Notes under the pieces: model-generated
Told to the model about the DNA's origin: nothing
What the model saw: the letters and a program-made list of their open reading frames with translations, nothing else
The model's database searches: none
Made by a program: the position numbers and the translations under genes
Assembly: GCA_012845835.1 (NCBI GenBank)
Contig: JABAKD010000010.1
Coordinates: 8,066,597-8,130,596 of the forward strand
DNA length: 64,000 bases
Reading direction: 5' to 3'
Source of the DNA: Undaria pinnatifida
Taxonomy: Eukaryota; Sar; Phaeophyceae; Laminariales; Alariaceae
Part shown: positions 62,501 to 64,000 of the stretch, piece after piece
Position numbering within the stretch: position 1 is the stretch's first letter
Layout of the letters: each line of letters begins with the position of its first letter

Positions 62501-64000
62501 GCGGCCATTGACGCTGACAAGTCCTTGGACTTCGTCGTTCACGTCGGCGACTTGTCCTACGCCGATTGCGACCAGGTGACACACCCGCCCCTCGTGTTCT
62601 CTCGTCTCAACAACCGCTTCCCTCGTCGCGTGCCGCCGGTTACCCGCGGCGTTTGCAATTATCCCCCCCCCACATTCAGGGGGAGACCAAGAAGAGGTAC
62701 TGTCTATAGATAAGTTTGGCGGGTACAAGACAGACCAAAAGAAAGAATAGAAAAAAGGGAAAGGCTGGCGCTAAGAAATAAGGTGAAAGAGGATAAGCAC
62801 TTCAAGATATGCGGGGGGTTAAGGGAAGATATTGGAATGAAAACGTACCTGCAATGGATTACGCGAAAAAGCTGGAACTGCGATTTCGTGTAGGGGACCT
62901 GGACCTACCAGAAAGAAGAAAGAGATATACCAGTAGTCGGGAGGAGGAGGAGGAGGACGTGGCTACAAATATGTGCCCGTGTGGCACAACAATAGAGCGT
63001 AGGACTCACATAGTAGGAGAATGTAAAATATACAAGGAGGAACGAGATGCGTTAGAGACGAGGAAATTAGACCTATGTGAAAGGAAGAGTTTGGTAGACT
63101 AGAGAGTAGCGAGAAAACGATTGCTATCCTAGGAAATAGATGGTGGCCGCAGACGGCGAAACAGAACGGGGATTGGATAAACAAACAGTTTCTATGTAAT
63201 ATATAGAAGAAGCGTAATGAGCGCCCAAATGTTGGAGGTGTCTCTATTAGGAGTAGGAACGGCGCTCCGTCTCGAAAGGGATGCGTGGTCAACGGTCAAA
63301 TGACTAAGGCAAGCAACAAATGAGTACGCCCCCCCTTCCCCCCCCCACCCCCCGATTGTTGCTTTGTCCCCCTACTTTGTATGTGGTCGATTCGTCCCCG
63401 CTATGTCCGCGGTCCCACAAACCGGGGCGCTGACTTTTGCTGACCGCGTTTTGGCATGACCATGAAGGGCGCGCACTCCGGGGTGTTTGTAGCAGAGCTG
63501 AAGCACCCTCACCCGTTGTGGGTGTTGTGGACTGGCTGGCTGTCTTGCTGTGTTTGACGGGCGACTGAGGGTGTTTGGCGTCAGGCCAAAATATCGCCCC
63601 CGCCGCCGTACTACGTACCTGTTACCTCAGTATTGATACGTGTCGTGACCGGTATGGATGCAGTGTGCCCTTGGGGTTTCGCCAATGTAATCATTCGCAT
63701 CCCGCTCCGCCCCCCCCTCCCCCTCCTTGAGTAATCTCTTTCGTGCATTCGTCTGACTCTCACCCTCATCAACCCCTGCGCTCCCGCCTGTCCGTCGAAC
63801 CTGGACAATAAAAACAAAGAAAAAACACGAAAAAATACTAACCTAAACTAACTAAAATGCATCAACAAACGTGTGTGCAGCCCCGCTGGGACTCCTTCAT
63901 GCGCCTGCTGGAACCCGTGGCCAGCCGCCTTCCGTGGATGGTTGCGGCCGGTAACCACGAGATTGAAGCGGGCGCTACCGGCTCTAGGCCGTTCGTGGCC
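56547..64000 (+). CDS. Purple acid phosphatase (5' part, four exons)
   Basis: Exons 56547-57036, 61811-62033, 62491-62575 and 63881 to the window end join in phase (donors GTGAGA, GTGAGT, GTGACA; acceptors CTCAG, TTTTAG, TGCAG). The start ATG precedes a basic and then hydrophobic signal peptide (APLLALAAPLFLL), so the product is probably secreted or vacuolar. A variable alanine/glutamate-rich stretch (about residues 55-90) precedes the fibronectin-like N domain (VHIAFAESRSLEEYAMTIEW, then YTSGFLHSATLEDLQPSTTYYYSCGDE). Metallophosphatase motifs follow: LGVLGDLGQTDYS (Asp and Tyr ligands), VVHVGDLSYAD (bridging Asp) and AAGNHEIE (Asn, His). These are the first three of the five metal-ligand blocks of plant-type purple acid phosphatases, which hydrolyse phosphate esters with an Fe-metal centre. 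The remaining His blocks lie beyond 64000. Confidence 0.95.
57300..59170. repeat. 182-bp tandem repeat with a 1.2-kb higher-order period
   Basis: The marker aaatcgagc recurs at about 57376, 57555 (variant), 58163, 58347, 58526 and 58708, giving a 180-184 base unit that also contains gcgcgaagcgagcc, ggaacaagcccgtg, gcgaattccactttttacgtc and agcatcttacgttcgcc. At 57655-57780 and 58815-58970 it turns into a 21-base subrepeat (cttagattcgtcttggcacgt). Each subrepeat is followed by the same about 200-base segment (gtagtactg, aacaaggaatatgtcg, tttcgtgactacgt, gaccggaag); the two copies lie about 1195 bases apart. Confidence 0.88.
59821..59912. mobile_element. 90-bp foldback element, second copy
   Basis: Inverted relative to the copy at 26148-26236 and nearly identical in the core. 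Its ends are ttaaccccttta and taaaggggtt. Confidence 0.65.
60180..60800 (-). mobile_element. LINE 3' end (minus orientation)
   Basis: The minus strand reads, across two frames, a Cys/His-containing tail (S-R-T-H-I-G-G-E-C-E-M-Y-K-E-E-R-D-A-L), then IVILGDRWRPQTVKQ, FLCSIWKKRNERPNVGGVSI and RSRNGAPSR, ending in A-S-N-K. This matches the plus-strand copy at 62690-63345. A G-run at 60688-60706 (C-run in element sense) interrupts it at the 5' side. It lies in the first intron of the phosphatase gene. Confidence 0.8.
60801..61379. other. Intron sequence without recognised elements
   Basis: T-rich at the left (60830-61030), then unique-looking DNA. The short plus frames are hydrophobic because of T-richness. 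I see no gene. Confidence 0.5.
61380..61660 (+). repeat. Copy of the 44-kb dispersed element
   Basis: It shares the words gcggtcctgtttccc, ttgttgttgcaaatag, gcgctggcttgcatat, cttgcatggccca and cttgctgtatttgcagtgtg with both arms of the inverted repeat at 43765-44900. Confidence 0.72.
62098..62190. mobile_element. 90-bp foldback element, diverged relative
   Basis: The ends ctaacccttca and tgaagggtttag are inverted, and the interior keeps ttttggggacaaaa, similar to the copies at 26148 and 59821. It lies in intron 2 of the phosphatase gene. Confidence 0.5.
62690..63345 (+). mobile_element. LINE 3' end (plus orientation), phosphatase intron 3
   Basis: A frame with C-P-C-G-T-T-I-E-R-R-T-H-I-V-G-E-C (a C-x-C-x9-H-x4-C zinc-knuckle-like motif usual near the C-terminus of non-LTR polyproteins) is followed, after a frameshift near 63060, by IAILGNRWWPQTAKQ, FLCNIWKKRNERPNVGGVSI and RSRNGAPSRKG, ending in A-S-N-K and a stop at 63319-63321. 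A C-run tail (63328-63355) follows. Upstream the frame is broken. It is a 5'-truncated copy in the same direction as the host gene. Confidence 0.82.
63346..63880. other. End of phosphatase intron 3
   Basis: No gene or known element is seen. It contains C-rich stretches (63328-63355, 63708-63725) and ends in the acceptor GTGTGCAG at 63880. Confidence 0.6.

Overview
This is nuclear DNA of a eukaryote. Protein-coding genes are cut into short exons by GT-AG (and some GC-AG) introns, introns reach several kilobases, and the sequence between exons is crowded with satellite, minisatellites, homopolymer G/C runs, LINE tails and inverted-repeat elements. Exons are GC-rich and intergenic DNA is mixed. 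The gene content (fatty acyl-AMP ligase fused to a carrier protein, Tim50, plant-type purple acid phosphatase) and the intron-rich, repeat-rich layout fit a photosynthetic stramenopile such as a brown alga. That assignment is inference, not something the sequence proves.

Four host genes can be assembled exon by exon. (1) Minus strand, 31712 down to 13437: an 18-exon gene of about 1107 residues with a fatty acyl-AMP ligase, an acyl carrier domain, a membrane segment and a C-terminal region resembling a lysophospholipid acyltransferase without its catalytic motifs. (2) Plus strand, 34780-37089: a two-exon gene for a 638-residue protein made of seven copies of an 80-95 residue repeat I do not recognise, behind a possible mitochondrial presequence. 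(3) Minus strand, about 47350 down to 39789: Tim50 of the mitochondrial inner-membrane translocase. (4) Plus strand from 56547 past the right edge: a purple acid phosphatase with a signal peptide, of which four exons are visible.

Layout: 1-5584 is gene-poor with simple repeats. 5585-11290 is a 245-bp satellite of about 23 monomers. 11291-13436 is spacer with a 45-bp minisatellite. 13437-31712 is the acyl ligase gene; its 5.6-kb first intron and 1.9-kb seventh intron hold mobile DNA. 31713-34779 is a divergent spacer with a LINE tail. 37090-39788 is a convergent spacer with a terminal-inverted-repeat element. 43.8-52.9 kb is a thicket of dispersed repeats. 52889-55469 is a pogo/Tigger-like DNA transposon bounded by TA. 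The phosphatase introns hold a 182-bp tandem repeat with a 1.2-kb higher-order period, and LINE 3' ends.

The acyl ligase gene would activate a fatty acid as acyl-AMP and load it on its own carrier serine; what happens next depends on whether the C-terminal acyltransferase-like domain is active. Tim50 and perhaps the repeat protein belong to mitochondria. Nothing suggests that the four genes form one pathway. I found no tRNA, rRNA or CRISPR array.
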